Below, piece after piece: positions 43,529 to 52,968 of a stretch of 64,000 bases of DNA. The translations under genes and the position numbers were made by a program. Source of the DNA: Lentisphaerae bacterium GWF2_49_21. GTDB lineage: Bacteria; Verrucomicrobiota; Lentisphaeria; Victivallales; GWF2-50-93. The notes below the pieces were generated by a model, which saw only the letters and a program-made list of their open reading frames with translations, was not told the DNA's origin and ran no database searches. Every line of letters starts with the position of its first letter. Position 1 is the first letter of the stretch. Location: NCBI GenBank assembly GCA_001804805.1, contig MHBH01000070.1, forward strand, positions 1-64,000, written 5' to 3'.

Positions 43529-44337
43529 CTTAGACTCCTTTTGAAAAACTCTACCAACGGCATGAAGTTCCCGTCGGCATCGAACTGAGGCCCCCCGTGG
43601 ACCGCATCATCTATCAATATCATTTTAGCCTCGACTCCTGCCTTTTCAAGAGCATCGGCAAAAACTACGCTCTGGAGATATGGCACAACCGGATCCTTCT
43701 TCCCATGGATTAGAAAAAACGGAGCCGATCCGGAATGTACATAACTCATCGGGCTTGCGAGTTTCGCATTTTCAGTGGCCACATCTATTGGCCTTCCAAG
43801 AAACGCTGGAATGCATTCGAACACCGATGCCGCAGTCTCCTTGGAAAAACCGCAGTCTATAAAATGCTTTCCCCAGATGAGGAAGTCAGTCGGAGGATAC
43901 CATGCGCCTACCGCCTGCACATCGCTACGCTGATCAAGATTTAGGCCTACATCGAAATGCCTGGTGTTGCCGGTAACTCCAAGAAGACACGCAAGATGAG
44001 CACCTGCGGAATCTCCGCATACGCCGATCCGTTCGGGATCAATCCCGTATTCTGCGGAATTCGCACGCATCCACCTGACAGCCGCCTTGCAGTCCTGGAG
44101 CTGGGCCGGGAACCGTGCCTGCGAACTGTAACGGTAGTTCGTGCTCACAAAAATGAAACCGTGGTCGATCAACCGGTGGGCTACATGCAGATCGTTCTTT
44201 GAATACGCCCTCCAGGCCCCGCCGTGGATGCGCAGGATCGTCGCTGCAGGAGTTTCAATTCCATCAGGAATATAAATATCCAGCCTGTTCCTCTCACCAC
44301 CACCCGGTATGAATTCGATGTCCTTGATGATTTTCAT
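43525..44337 (-). CDS. Alpha/beta hydrolase (esterase/lipase, BD-FAE-like)
   Basis: A 270-residue hydrolase from ATG 44337; the longer frame (to 44373) is read through a dispersed repeat and is not used. The oxyanion motif HGGAW (38-42) and nucleophile Ser110 in GDSAGAH are present, followed by the Asp in HGKKDPVVP and the His in DDAVHGG. No signal peptide. It probably cleaves esters, for example acetyl or feruloyl groups on sugars. Coupled to the YiiX-like gene by an ATGA overlap. Confidence 0.88.
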   Translation of the reverse strand: MKIIKDIEFIPGGGERNRLDIYIPDGIETPAATILRIHGGAWRAYSKNDLHVAHRLIDHGFIFVSTNYRYSSQARFPAQLQDCKAAVRWMRANSAEYGIDPERIGVCGDSAGAHLACLLGVTGNTRHFDVGLNLDQRSDVQAVGAWYPPTDFLIWGKHFIDCGFSKETAASVFECIPAFLGRPIDVATENAKLASPMSYVHSGSAPFFLIHGKKDPVVPYLQSVVFADALEKAGVEAKMILIDDAVHGGPQFDADGNFMPLVEFFKRSLR

Positions 44338-44622
44338 GATTTTGATTACGCAACGCTGGCGTCTCGCCGGCATCTTTTATTGGTTTTCTCACTCAAACTT
44401 ATTATTCCTTATGAAATGGTCAATCTCTTTTGCTATTTTTCTTGAACACAAAAGTGTGGCATGTTACAAATTGCAGGCAGTTCGCCTGATCAACATGAGG
44501 GAGATATCCTCTTGAATGCCATTTCTTATCTTGCATAATATTTGCCGGCGGGACGCCAGCGCTCCTATAATCAACTGCCGGCAAGACTTGCCCTGAGTTT
44601 ATCGAAGGATGCCGGCGCTCCA
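44338..44622. repeat. Intergenic region with GCCGGCG-type repeats
   Basis: No gene is supported. On the reverse strand GATGCCGGCGAGACGCCAGC lies at about 44352-44371, and on the forward strand GCCGGCGGGACGCCAGCGC at about 44548-44566. A third unit, GGATGCCGGCGCTCC, is at 44608-44622, preceded by a short TGAGTTTATCGAAGG word that is common in environmental genomes. A reverse frame here spells SAGVPPA and SINSGQ peptides, which are products of these repeats and not of a gene. Confidence 0.55.
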
Positions 44623-45927
44623 TTAGATTACATCCAGGATCAGCACCCAGTCTGGACCGTCAAGAGGAGTTGTAACTGACAATTCTCCGGTGTTCCTGAA
44701 TATTGCGAATTCCGCAGATTTCCCGCTCCTCGGATTATACCAGGACGCACGTAGGCTTTTACCTTTCAAGGATTTTGTCTTGAGCGAAACTTTATTGTAT
44801 GACGGGAAATAGATCATCGCGTAGCTTCCTTTGCTGTCACGGGTTGCCCGGATATGTTCAGCCTTGCCTGCTGGCGCGTTGACAATAAGTTTCTGATCGG
44901 GAATGCGAGTCTGATACGGGCGCGATTCCATAAGCTTCTTCAGATAAATCATCTGTGAAGCCCCAGGACGGCTTATTGCGTCGGTCCAGTCGCGGTCTGG
45001 ATGGTTCCTCGGTTCAAATCTCGGACTCAGGAACTGCCAGATGGAATGATGCCCGTAGGTTACGCCGCAACCTCCTGCGAAAACTGAACGGTAGCACTGC
45101 TTTCGCACATCATAGTCACGGTAATAACCTTTCTCAGGAATCCATTCCGGCCATGGAATTATAGGATGGTCCTCGTAGTTCGGCTCACCGTCGAGAGTCG
45201 GCCTGACAGGCTTAAGGTTCCAGTCGCGTTCGATCCAGTTCCAGACCGGCACGTCCGAGCCGCTGCCGTGTCCGGACTGCATCATGTGTATATCGAGCCA
45301 TTTCTCATCATTCATCCATTCTGATGAGCATTTGCCTCCGCAGGGATGGAAGGTCATCACAGGTTTAATTTTCCCAAGCCCTTTCCGTATTCCTTCAGCC
45401 AAAGCTCTCCACACACCATGATAATCCTTGTCATCCTTGACAACAGGCCTGTCGCCGCCGATGCACCATATTATATTCGTATCATTTCTGTATCTTTTGC
45501 CCAGCCATTCACCATACTTATATATATTCTTCTCATTAAAAATTTCAGGGCCTGTACCCCAGATCTTGCTCACTTTGTCACCCCAAGCGGGGAGGAGGGC
45601 AACATAAATCCCTTTCTCAGCAGAAAGACGGATTATCTTGTCGACATATTTGAAATATTTCTCGTTCGGCCTGAGAGGATCTTCGTTGATCAGGGGAAGA
45701 TCTCCATAGAAGTTCGGAGTCCTGAGCCCGTCGAATTCCGCAAGGACGACGGCCTGTATGACATTGAACCCCTGCCTGCTTCTAGTTTCGAGATAAGTCT
45801 CGCATTCTTCAAGGCTGAGCCTGTGGAATATCTCCCAGGCGGTATCTCCGAGCCAGAAAAAAGGTTTTCCACTTTCAGTCTCAAGATAATGTCTGTTGGA
45901 GCTCAGCCTGATACGTTCGAGAGGCAT
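44623..45927 (-). CDS. DUF4038-type glycosidase (apiosidase/GH140-like)
   Basis: A 434-residue protein from ATG 45927 (AAGGAG seven bases upstream). It contains [24 protein letters not shown], the usual start of DUF4038 proteins, and [17 protein letters not shown]. The likely catalytic acids, by analogy with GH140, are Asp159 in [10 protein letters not shown] and Glu248 in [11 protein letters not shown]. The C-terminal 90 residues are a beta domain. No signal peptide is seen, so it may act in the cytoplasm. It could release apiose or a related side-chain sugar; other substrates are possible. Confidence 0.85.
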   Translation of the reverse strand: MPLERIRLSSNRHYLETESGKPFFWLGDTAWEIFHRLSLEECETYLETRSRQGFNVIQAVVLAEFDGLRTPNFYGDLPLINEDPLRPNEKYFKYVDKIIRLSAEKGIYVALLPAWGDKVSKIWGTGPEIFNEKNIYKYGEWLGKRYRNDTNIIWCIGGDRPVVKDDKDYHGVWRALAEGIRKGLGKIKPVMTFHPCGGKCSSEWMNDEKWLDIHMMQSGHGSGSDVPVWNWIERDWNLKPVRPTLDGEPNYEDHPIIPWPEWIPEKGYYRDYDVRKQCYRSVFAGGCGVTYGHHSIWQFLSPRFEPRNHPDRDWTDAISRPGASQMIYLKKLMESRPYQTRIPDQKLIVNAPAGKAEHIRATRDSKGSYAMIYFPSYNKVSLKTKSLKGKSLRASWYNPRSGKSAEFAIFRNTGELSVTTPLDGPDWVLILDVI

Positions 45928-45947
45928 TGTTTTCTCCTTGTTAGGTA

Positions 45948-46028
45948 AAACAGACATTCCTGTCTGTTTAATTCAGTATCTTCTCTTTAAAGATATCATA
46001 AATATAATCGCAGACAGGAATGTCTGCG
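45948..46028. repeat. Two hairpins with TTCC and GGAA loops
   Basis: AAACAGACA/TGTCTGTTT with loop TTCC (45948-45969) and CGCAGACA/TGTCTGCG with loop GGAA (46009-46028) lie in inverted orientation. They belong to the family also found at 7135-7219 and 58112-58153. They sit between two genes on the reverse strand. Confidence 0.65.
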
Positions 46029-46056
46029 CTACTTAATCCTATTTTGCCCCGAGAGA

Positions 46057-46878
46057 TCAGGCCTCGGGGCGCTCCGTAATCATTTTCTTCAGCCATTTCC
46101 TCAAGTTCCTGCGGGCTTTACCGTCGCGCAAAATCCAGGCATCATTGTGATTGCGGAAGAATGTCGGCTGGAAAGTGAAATTCCCTTTGATTCCAGTGGA
46201 TCGGATATATTCTTCTGTTGCTGCGCAGGAATCGCCTTCGTTGCAGATGAATTGAGGCCTTCCCTTGAGCCTTTTCAGCCTCACGAGTGCAGAAGCACGG
46301 TCGGCTCCGGCATATCCCCAGTTTTCCCTGACTCCGTCATAGTGGCTGAATGCAATGAACGCCTTCCACAATTTGGCAATCTTATCATCGTGGAGCCCTA
46401 TGAAATTGCAGGCGATCGCTCCGCGTGAAAGTCCCGCAATTACCAGCCTTGTCTCATCTCCTCCATATTTCTTGCAAACTATCTTCACGGTCTTCCGGCA
46501 ATATTCTGCAGTAGCATCAACGTCACCCCACCATTGACACTGGTTTTTCTTCTCGGCAAGGTTCACGTACGGCATGCAGATCCAGATGAATCCCTTTCCT
46601 GCGGAAATTCCATATCCCAGCTTACTCCCTTCAACTGTCCCGTTGGATACGTCCCCGTACCTGTTATGATACGGACCATTGCCAGCATATTCCACGATCA
46701 CAGGATACTTCCTCCCCCTCTTCCAGTCGGTCGGCAGATATAGAAGATGATGGATGGCAGTCCCATCATATTCCTTCAAGGTCAGGCTTACACGTTTCCC
46801 GGGGCCGGGAAGCCCGGATGAGATTTCCGGAATCTCAAGATCTTCAGGAACAGTGCGGATGTCTTTGACTATGGGCAT
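46057..46878 (-). CDS. Alpha/beta hydrolase fold protein
   Basis: A 273-residue protein. LYLPTDWKRGRKYPVIVEYAGNG starts the fold and Ser151 in VIAGLSRGA is the nucleophile. Later HNDAW may supply the histidine. No signal peptide. The sequence resembles the esterase or peptidase-like hydrolases encoded in polysaccharide-use loci. It follows the GH140-like gene's strand, separated by about 100 bases with the TTCC/GGAA repeats. Confidence 0.8.
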   Translation of the reverse strand: MPIVKDIRTVPEDLEIPEISSGLPGPGKRVSLTLKEYDGTAIHHLLYLPTDWKRGRKYPVIVEYAGNGPYHNRYGDVSNGTVEGSKLGYGISAGKGFIWICMPYVNLAEKKNQCQWWGDVDATAEYCRKTVKIVCKKYGGDETRLVIAGLSRGAIACNFIGLHDDKIAKLWKAFIAFSHYDGVRENWGYAGADRASALVRLKRLKGRPQFICNEGDSCAATEEYIRSTGIKGNFTFQPTFFRNHNDAWILRDGKARRNLRKWLKKMITERPEA

Positions 46879-46939
46879 AAATTCAAATAATCCAAATGAA
46901 ATTGAACTGGAAAATCAGATTTTTCAATACAATGAAGAG

Positions 46940-46962
46940 CACGCTAAAGCTGTGAACTCCAA
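46940..46962 (-). repeat. Dispersed GTTGGAGT-tagged hairpin, reverse copy
   Basis: CACGCTAAAGCTGTG followed by AACTCCAAC. On the reverse strand it is identical, over 23 bases, to the copy at 37796-37818. The rest of 46879-47090 holds no gene. Confidence 0.65.
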
Positions 46963-47090
46963 CATAAAACAATCATGTATTATAACATTATTTTGCGGAA
47001 GAGCCAGTATTTGCAGGAAGTGAGAAGAGGTCTTTGAACTTGACGGCTGGATGCTGGAAAACATCAATCTTGAAATATACGTGGCTTGCG

Positions 47091-47837
47091 TCACCTGTTT
47101 GGAGATCCGGTAAAATTCTTCCACTCCTTATAACTGTTTGCAGAATTGTTGTAGATGTTCTTGTATTCCAGCAGGGTGAGGGTGTCGACATGCAAATCGC
47201 CATACAGGAAGTTTGCATTGCTTCCAGGATGGCTTCCTGACATGTTATAATAATAGCCCCAGGACCAGGGGCGCATGATCCCCTGCTTTACATCAAGCCC
47301 GGTATCAAACCTGGCCTTGCCAAGGTATGGTCTTGCAGACCCGTCGGCGAACCAGTGTTTTTTCTCGTTGAGGTTTTTGAGTTTCGGCAGATCCGGAGTC
47401 CGCCACCAGTCGCCTGGATTGCTCTTGCTGGCGCCAAGGAAGAAGTTTAAGCCATAATTGTTCCATGAATAGATCCATCCGGTGTCCATTGGGCTCACGG
47501 AAGTGGCGACCTGGGGGCAGTGAAGGACGGTGCCCGCATCCACCCTCTTCATGAATTCGCATTTCTCCACCCATGTCGTATTTGAGATTGTTGTATATCC
47601 TGCAACGCCACAGCCGCCCCACGTACCCCCCTCGGTCGGAAGAATCTCCTCATAGTCGAAGGCATACATCATGGCCCAGTTGCCAATCTGCTTCAGGTTG
47701 TTCTTGCAGCATGCGGCATTCGCCATCAGTTTCGCCTGTTTCAGTGCAGGCAGGAGAAGAGCCGCCAGAATTGCGATAATCGCAATTACTACCAGCAACT
47801 CAATCAAGGTGAATTGATTCCATGCTTTGGATTTCAT
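47091..47837 (-). CDS. Prepilin-type protein with H-x9-DG-like box
   Basis: A 248-residue protein. A very short leader (MKSKAWNQ) precedes [28 protein letters not shown]. The C-terminal [19 protein letters not shown] is the H-x9-DG type box (here G-D for D-G). Between them lies a Trp- and Cys-containing globular domain. It is followed on the transcript by nothing on the same strand for about 200 bases. The V-I-A-I-I-A-I codons create a TGCG-N5-CGCA palindrome at 47772. Confidence 0.85.
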   Translation of the reverse strand: MKSKAWNQFTLIELLVVIAIIAILAALLLPALKQAKLMANAACCKNNLKQIGNWAMMYAFDYEEILPTEGGTWGGCGVAGYTTISNTTWVEKCEFMKRVDAGTVLHCPQVATSVSPMDTGWIYSWNNYGLNFFLGASKSNPGDWWRTPDLPKLKNLNEKKHWFADGSARPYLGKARFDTGLDVKQGIMRPWSWGYYYNMSGSHPGSNANFLYGDLHVDTLTLLEYKNIYNNSANSYKEWKNFTGSPNR

Positions 47838-47852
47838 ATGGATATCCCTTCT

Positions 47853-48194
47853 TTAATACGCATTGTTCGGGGCGCCTGTAAATTTCCTGTATTCCGGTCC
47901 ATTGTTATAGATCAGCATATACTGCCGGAGGTTCAATGAATCCACATGTGAATCTCCGTAGACGAAATTTGCAGCTCCGCATGCACCCCAATATGTGCCG
48001 TCCGTCGGAAGAACACTGTCATAATCCGTCGCATACAGCACTCCCCAATGGGCAATCTGCTTGAGATTGCTTTTACAAAGCACGGAAGTCGACTGGAGTT
48101 TCGCATTCTTCAAGGCAGGCAGGAGCAATGCTGCGAGAATTGCGACAATCGCAATTACGACGAGTAACTCGATAAGCGTGAAAGTTTTTCTCAT
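47853..48194 (-). CDS. Short prepilin-type protein, probable internal-deletion paralog
   Basis: A 113-residue protein. The first 67 residues match the neighbour at 47091 ([62 protein letters not shown]), then it jumps to [14 protein letters not shown] and a tail [15 protein letters not shown] that also matches the neighbour's tail. About 135 residues of the middle domain are missing, in frame. It may be a minimal pilin-like protein or a decaying copy. It is 15 bases upstream of the neighbour in transcript order. Confidence 0.75.
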   Translation of the reverse strand: MRKTFTLIELLVVIAIVAILAALLLPALKNAKLQSTSVLCKSNLKQIAHWGVLYATDYDSVLPTDGTYWGACGAANFVYGDSHVDSLNLRQYMLIYNNGPEYRKFTGAPNNAY

Positions 48195-48228
48195 GGTTAT
48201 TTCCGTTCGGTCTCCGATATCTATGTTC

Positions 48229-48287
48229 TGTAGTAGGCGAATTCATACGCCGTCATTAAAGAACGTGCAATAAATTGCACTACTACA
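48229..48287. repeat. Inverted-repeat element with TGTAGTA ends and two inner hairpins
   Basis: TGTAGTA (48229-48235) and TACTACA (48281-48287) flank two hairpins: GGCG/CGCC around AATTCATA (48236-48251) and GTGCAAT/ATTGCAC-like GTGCAATAAATTGCAC (48265-48280). The plan is the same as the inverted hairpin pair at 4160-4258. The GTAG word next to a hairpin is a known hallmark of REP elements. Confidence 0.6.
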
Positions 48288-48347
48288 AACATAAAATCAC
48301 CAAATCCTGCAATCATCAAATCGCCAAATCTCCAGATCACCAGATAA

Positions 48348-51134
48348 TCACGGCACCAGCTTGAGCCTTCCCCAGGCGCCACGGTCGCTGGAATTCCTGG
48401 CTATGCCGTTCCACATGAGCTGGCATCTGCGCCCCTTGCCGTCGGCACTGTCGTCAACACCGATGTCGAAGAGAAGTTCCATCCCTTCCTTGGGTTTTAT
48501 GTCCAAGGCGCTCCATGGAATTGCTGCTTCGATCGTGTATCCCTTGCCATCAACTGAAGGGGCGACAGCCGTCTCGATCTGCGGCTGCGTGCTGGCGTTC
48601 ACGACGCAGAACTGTCCGGATTTACCTCCTCCGATCAGGATCTGCCTGTCGGTGAAGAGCAAAGGACCGGCCTGATCCAGCTTCTCGCCGCCGATGAATA
48701 TTTCAATTCCATCCGAGTTCCAGAGGCTGTCATCCTTCTGTTCGTTCTTCATCGGAGTCGGATCAGTGATGTTAACAAGCAGATACAGGTTCTTGTCGTC
48801 CCAGCACGCCTTGAATGCAGCCTCCACCCCGAAGTTCTCGCGCCCGATGACAAGCCTTTCACCGGAGATCATTGTCGGGGGACGGCCCGGCCAGTTTTCT
48901 ATCTGGCAGTCGATCTTCATCGGTCCAAGGGCTTTTCCTGCCTGCACGTCGCGCGACGCCTTCGCCTTTACGCTAAACCTTGGATTATCGTAGATATACG
49001 GAGCCTTTCCATTGAGTACGACATCATAGATTCCGTAGTTTGTCTTCATCATTTCCGCAACACAGTTCTTATATGGACGGTCGGCGACATTGAATATTCC
49101 AGTGTTAGCCCGTTCACCGTTCTGCTTTTCGAAGAAACGGCCTGTGACAGCCTGATCCAGCATCGTGAACCATTCGATTCCCACCACGAACCCGAGTGCT
49201 GCGGCGCCTTCGACATAGTACCTGTAGGCTTCGCCGCGTTCCTTCTGCGAAATAACATCATTCCCTGCGCCGGCGTTGCTCTCCTTTTCAGCTGTGAAAT
49301 AGAACTCGCTCCACATCTGCGGCTTCTTTCCAGTCCACTCGTAAAGCCTGCGTATGAAGGCGGCATCAATACCGCTCGTATAGTAGTTGATGCTGATTAT
49401 GTCCATGTATTTTCCTGCGACTCGGCAGAGGACTTCGCTGTTGGCAGTGCCCGGCTGCCAGCGGTTTCCGATGAGCATGTGGTTCTTGTCGTACTTCCTG
49501 AAAGTGTCGACTATCGCCTTGTAGTATGCTTCAAGGAAAAGCTCATTGTATGTCTGCATGTCCTCGAATGACGCCTTGGTCTTCAGGGGAAGCCCCTGCT
49601 CCTTCAGGTCGTCGAACGATGCCACTGTCATTCCCCATGCGGTGTTGAACGCAGCGATGTCCTTGTATTTATTCTTGAGCATTTCAACGAGTTTCAGCTT
49701 GCAGGGATGCTTGCCCGGCAGCGCCGGAACCGCGCGCGGCAGATCCTCCCAGCCCTGTTCGTTCGCGAGGAAATATCCGATTACCAGCGGTTCGTCCGCG
49801 GATCCGGGGATGGACTTGGAGAAACTCTCATCCATCTTCTTCAGCAGACCTTCATCGAACGGATCAAATACTCCGCGGATCCCGGGGACCTCGCCGAGAT
49901 ACAGCGGAAGATGCGCCACATACGGGAATTTCTCCTGCTTTGCGACACCTGCCGAACCGGAGAATGCGCCGACCGAGTTGAATCCGAACTTCTTCACGCG
50001 TTCAATCAGCCGCTTCGTATTCACATCATCATTGAAGGCCTCTCCATATTTGCGGACGACATTCGCCTTGTAGAAGGATACTGCGCGGGGATTCCACCAC
50101 TTGTCAGGATGCCAGGCGGATCCGAAACTCCCGTCGTGCGGAGGCAGCCATTCATAGATATTCTCACGGCCCTCGATGTAGGTGCTGTCCTCGCCGCCTG
50201 CGCCGAAACTGCAGATCCCGAGATGGAAGAAGGCATTGCCTTCAGGATCCGCAAGGAACCATTTCTCCCCCTTCTTCTCGACATGGAAGAATCCTGTCTT
50301 CTTCAGACCCAGCTTTTCTCCGCTGCCGGGGAATCCACCAAGGGCGTCCATCGCCGGAACCTTCAGGGAATCATAATATGCCTTCTCGGTTTCGACATCC
50401 TTTTTTAGCTCCTCCTCGGATTTCACTTTGTCAGGAAAATCCTTCTTGAACGCCTGCCCGAACTTGTCGACCTTCAGGATCGATGTGTCCTTCTGTCCGG
50501 GGATGGATGGCGCTGCGGCCCCGCCTTTGATCGTGAACTCTGACTTGGGATTGTCGTTGTTGAAGTTGGCGAACATAATCCAGACAAAAATCTTCCAGTT
50601 CCATTCGCGGTTGTCCTGGAGCTGGTGGTAGGTGTATTCCGGAACCTTGAAGGACATAACCTGTCCGGTGTCGGACGTTATCTGGACTGAATTGGCGTTG
50701 CCTTGGTAGAACTGCGGCTTCGGCGGTTTTTCCTTAGGAAACTCTCCTTCCTTGTCGCCGACCTTCCATTTTCCACCATCGTTGAAGTTGAACGGGATCA
50801 TCATCTCCATCCTGTACTTCTCGAGATCCCCTGGATTTGAGAATGTGATCGAAAGGTTATCGCCGCTCTTCTCAAGATCGGCCTGGATTCCACCTTCGTA
50901 TTTAAGGACGGCCTTGCCGCCGTTCACCTTCTTCTCGATAGGATCCTTTGGTTTGTCCCCTCCGCCCCTGAGAGAAATTTTGGGATATGAAAGCTCAAAG
51001 TTCCCCATGGCTCCACCATTTATTTCGATCCCCTTGTCAGAAAACTTGAAGTCGAGGGCGGAAGCCTGGACGGACAGCATGCCGACAGCGGCAAAGAGCG
51101 AAGTACACATTGTCAGATTCTTAAGAATTCTCAT
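48348..51134 (-). CDS. Secreted agarase-like glycoside hydrolase with C-terminal CBM9 domain
   Basis: A 928-residue protein with a signal peptide (about 1-26). Residues 27-205 form a beta-rich domain also found alone in the gene at 51157. A TIM-barrel part (about 285-700) starts with KGEKWFLADPEGNAFFHLGIC. Likely catalytic acids are the Glu in GYFLANEQGW and the Glu in PQMWSEFYFTAEK. The last 180 residues resemble a CBM9 domain: WDDKNLYLLVNITDPTP, DGIEIFIGG and TIEAAIPWSAL. The closest known types are GH50/GH86-like beta-agarases, but the substrate is not certain. The LacI gene nearby may regulate it. Confidence 0.8.
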   Translation of the reverse strand: MRILKNLTMCTSLFAAVGMLSVQASALDFKFSDKGIEINGGAMGNFELSYPKISLRGGGDKPKDPIEKKVNGGKAVLKYEGGIQADLEKSGDNLSITFSNPGDLEKYRMEMMIPFNFNDGGKWKVGDKEGEFPKEKPPKPQFYQGNANSVQITSDTGQVMSFKVPEYTYHQLQDNREWNWKIFVWIMFANFNNDNPKSEFTIKGGAAAPSIPGQKDTSILKVDKFGQAFKKDFPDKVKSEEELKKDVETEKAYYDSLKVPAMDALGGFPGSGEKLGLKKTGFFHVEKKGEKWFLADPEGNAFFHLGICSFGAGGEDSTYIEGRENIYEWLPPHDGSFGSAWHPDKWWNPRAVSFYKANVVRKYGEAFNDDVNTKRLIERVKKFGFNSVGAFSGSAGVAKQEKFPYVAHLPLYLGEVPGIRGVFDPFDEGLLKKMDESFSKSIPGSADEPLVIGYFLANEQGWEDLPRAVPALPGKHPCKLKLVEMLKNKYKDIAAFNTAWGMTVASFDDLKEQGLPLKTKASFEDMQTYNELFLEAYYKAIVDTFRKYDKNHMLIGNRWQPGTANSEVLCRVAGKYMDIISINYYTSGIDAAFIRRLYEWTGKKPQMWSEFYFTAEKESNAGAGNDVISQKERGEAYRYYVEGAAALGFVVGIEWFTMLDQAVTGRFFEKQNGERANTGIFNVADRPYKNCVAEMMKTNYGIYDVVLNGKAPYIYDNPRFSVKAKASRDVQAGKALGPMKIDCQIENWPGRPPTMISGERLVIGRENFGVEAAFKACWDDKNLYLLVNITDPTPMKNEQKDDSLWNSDGIEIFIGGEKLDQAGPLLFTDRQILIGGGKSGQFCVVNASTQPQIETAVAPSVDGKGYTIEAAIPWSALDIKPKEGMELLFDIGVDDSADGKGRRCQLMWNGIARNSSDRGAWGRLKLVP

Positions 51135-51156
51135 TTCGATTCCTTTCTTTAATAAA

Positions 51157-51762
51157 TCAATTAATTGTTATATTATATTCAGTTGCTTCCTTCATTATCG
51201 GGGCGTTGAAAAAGAACGTGAAGTTCTTCCAGTTGTTCCATTCGCGGCAGTCGGTAAGCTGGATGTAGGAATACGCTGGAACCGTCATCTTCATCTTCCC
51301 GGCTGTTCCGGCAAGCTCGAAGTTCGTCGTGTTGCCCTGATACAGGTGAGGGGACGAAGGCTTCTCCGGGGGGAACGCAACCAGCTCCCTGTCTCCGGCC
51401 TTCCATTTTGCGGACATCGCAAAATCGAAATTTATCTGCATTGTCATCCGGAAATGCTTCGCTTCCGCAGGAAGCTTTTCGAACTTCACCGAGATCTTGT
51501 CCTTGTCGACCGCCACCACGGCTTCAGCTCCTCCTTCGAACTTCATCTTCACATGCTTGCCGACGACCTTCTTGTCATTCGTCATGAAAATCTTATCCCC
51601 GTCCCCTCTGAGCTCAGGAAACCCGAGGATGAACGAGGAGGCCCCTCCGGTTGGAATCTTGATTCCTTTTTCGTCGACGCTCAAAGTCGCGGCCTGCGAT
51701 ACCATTGTTCCAAGCAGCATGACCGCGGCCCCCGTCATAATCGCTCTTCCAAATCCTTTCAT
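51157..51762 (-). CDS. Secreted stand-alone copy of the agarase N-terminal domain
   Basis: A 201-residue protein from ATG 51762 (AAGGGG upstream; the frame extends to 51783). A signal peptide ends near VSQA. The rest matches residues 27-205 of the following 928-residue enzyme: LSVDEKGIKI versus FKFSDKGIEI, MQINFDFAMSAKWKAGDRE versus MMIPFNFNDGGKWKVGDKE, LYQGNTTNFELAGTAGKM versus FYQGNANSVQITSDTGQV, and YSYIQLTDCREWNNWK versus YTYHQLQDNREWNWKI. I know no family name. It is 23 bases upstream of the large gene in the transcript, so the two are probably made together. Confidence 0.72.
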   Translation of the reverse strand: MKGFGRAIMTGAAVMLLGTMVSQAATLSVDEKGIKIPTGGASSFILGFPELRGDGDKIFMTNDKKVVGKHVKMKFEGGAEAVVAVDKDKISVKFEKLPAEAKHFRMTMQINFDFAMSAKWKAGDRELVAFPPEKPSSPHLYQGNTTNFELAGTAGKMKMTVPAYSYIQLTDCREWNNWKNFTFFFNAPIMKEATEYNITIN

Positions 51763-51823
51763 CTTTATTCCCCTTCTTAACAATTATTTTCGTGTAATTC
51801 GTGTGTTTCGTGGTTGGTTCTTT

Positions 51824-52942
51824 TCACGCTTCCGCCGTCGACTCACGTTTCACCAGCAGCGGCAGGAGGCGCATCCTGCACTGGAAACCCGAATACGACG
51901 CACCGTTGCCAAGGGTTATCATCAGCTCCTTGACAGCTCTCCTCCCGATCTCGTATTGCGGCACCCTTATGGTCGTCAGAGGCGGCGTGACAAGCGATGC
52001 GGCATCGACATCGTCAAATCCAACGATGCTGAGTTGCGACGGTATTTTTATTCCGCACTCGGATGCGGACCTCACCACTCCGAGAGCGCCATAATCGTTG
52101 GAACAGATAAATGCGCTTGGTCTTTTCCCGGATTTCAGGACTTTCGCGCACCACTCCGAAACTGCCAGCACATTGTTCTCGCCTGTGTATGTCCATTCAC
52201 CCTTGACTTCAAGGCCCTTTTCTGCCGTCTTGTAGACGAAGGCCTTGTATCTTTCGCGGTATGCCGGATTGTCATCGCTCCTTATGAATCCGATCTTCCT
52301 GTGACCTAGTGAATACAAGTGGTCGAAGGCAAGGGAAATACCTTCGAGATTGTCGGTGGTTATCTCGACCGGGCCTGCACCGGACATAAGATCCGCGAGG
52401 ACCATCGGGATCCTGCAGGATTTTATGAACTCGGAGAGGCTGTCGGGATAAAGTCCCGCCAGGATCAGCCCGGAAATATCATCTTCATATAGGGAGTTTA
52501 TGAACTCCAGGTTGTTCAGGTTCTCCTTCCTGATGCATCTCACAATTGTCTTGTAACCGCATCTTCTCGCCTCCTCGATCACACCTTCGCTGAGCATCCT
52601 GTAGAACGACGATCCGTAGCGAAGCTGGTTGTCAACCTCAGGATCAATGGGAACTGGCGTGATTTTTGTGACGTCGAGATTTTCCGCCCCCATGGAAATC
52701 TTCTCTACTATATCCCTGAAGCAGAATACCAGCTCTATCAACTTGCCGTCTTTTTTTGAAACTGGAGGAGCCTTTGTTTTTTTTCCGTTCAAACCCCGTG
52801 GAACATAGTTGACGGACTTGACGGCCTTCATTACGGACTTCCTGGTCTCATCGCTGATCTGTCCGATGTTGTTGAGGACGCGCGAAACGGTGGCGGTCGA
52901 ACATCCCGCCATCTTCGCAATGTCATTTATGCTATGCTTCAT
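51824..52942 (-). CDS. LacI-family transcriptional regulator
   Basis: A 372-residue regulator. The N-terminal helix-turn-helix is SINDIAKMAGCSTATVSRVLNN, followed by the hinge NYVPRGLNGKK. The ligand-binding core (about 90-350) has GLILAGLYPDS, GHRKIGFIRSDD and LSIVGFDDVDAASLVTPPLTTIRVPQYEIGRRA. Nearby targets could be the GH130 gene just upstream, whose promoter carries a TTTACAGTAAA site, and the agarase-like genes downstream. Confidence 0.92.
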   Translation of the reverse strand: MKHSINDIAKMAGCSTATVSRVLNNIGQISDETRKSVMKAVKSVNYVPRGLNGKKTKAPPVSKKDGKLIELVFCFRDIVEKISMGAENLDVTKITPVPIDPEVDNQLRYGSSFYRMLSEGVIEEARRCGYKTIVRCIRKENLNNLEFINSLYEDDISGLILAGLYPDSLSEFIKSCRIPMVLADLMSGAGPVEITTDNLEGISLAFDHLYSLGHRKIGFIRSDDNPAYRERYKAFVYKTAEKGLEVKGEWTYTGENNVLAVSEWCAKVLKSGKRPSAFICSNDYGALGVVRSASECGIKIPSQLSIVGFDDVDAASLVTPPLTTIRVPQYEIGRRAVKELMITLGNGASYSGFQCRMRLLPLLVKRESTAEA

Positions 52943-52968
52943 TTATAAAATTCTCCTTGGAAATTTTA

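Noticed and set aside
44420-44623. Reverse open frame with SAGVPPA and SINSGQ peptides
   Set aside because: These peptides come from dispersed GC-rich repeat words and recur as artefacts. There is no ribosome site or conserved domain.
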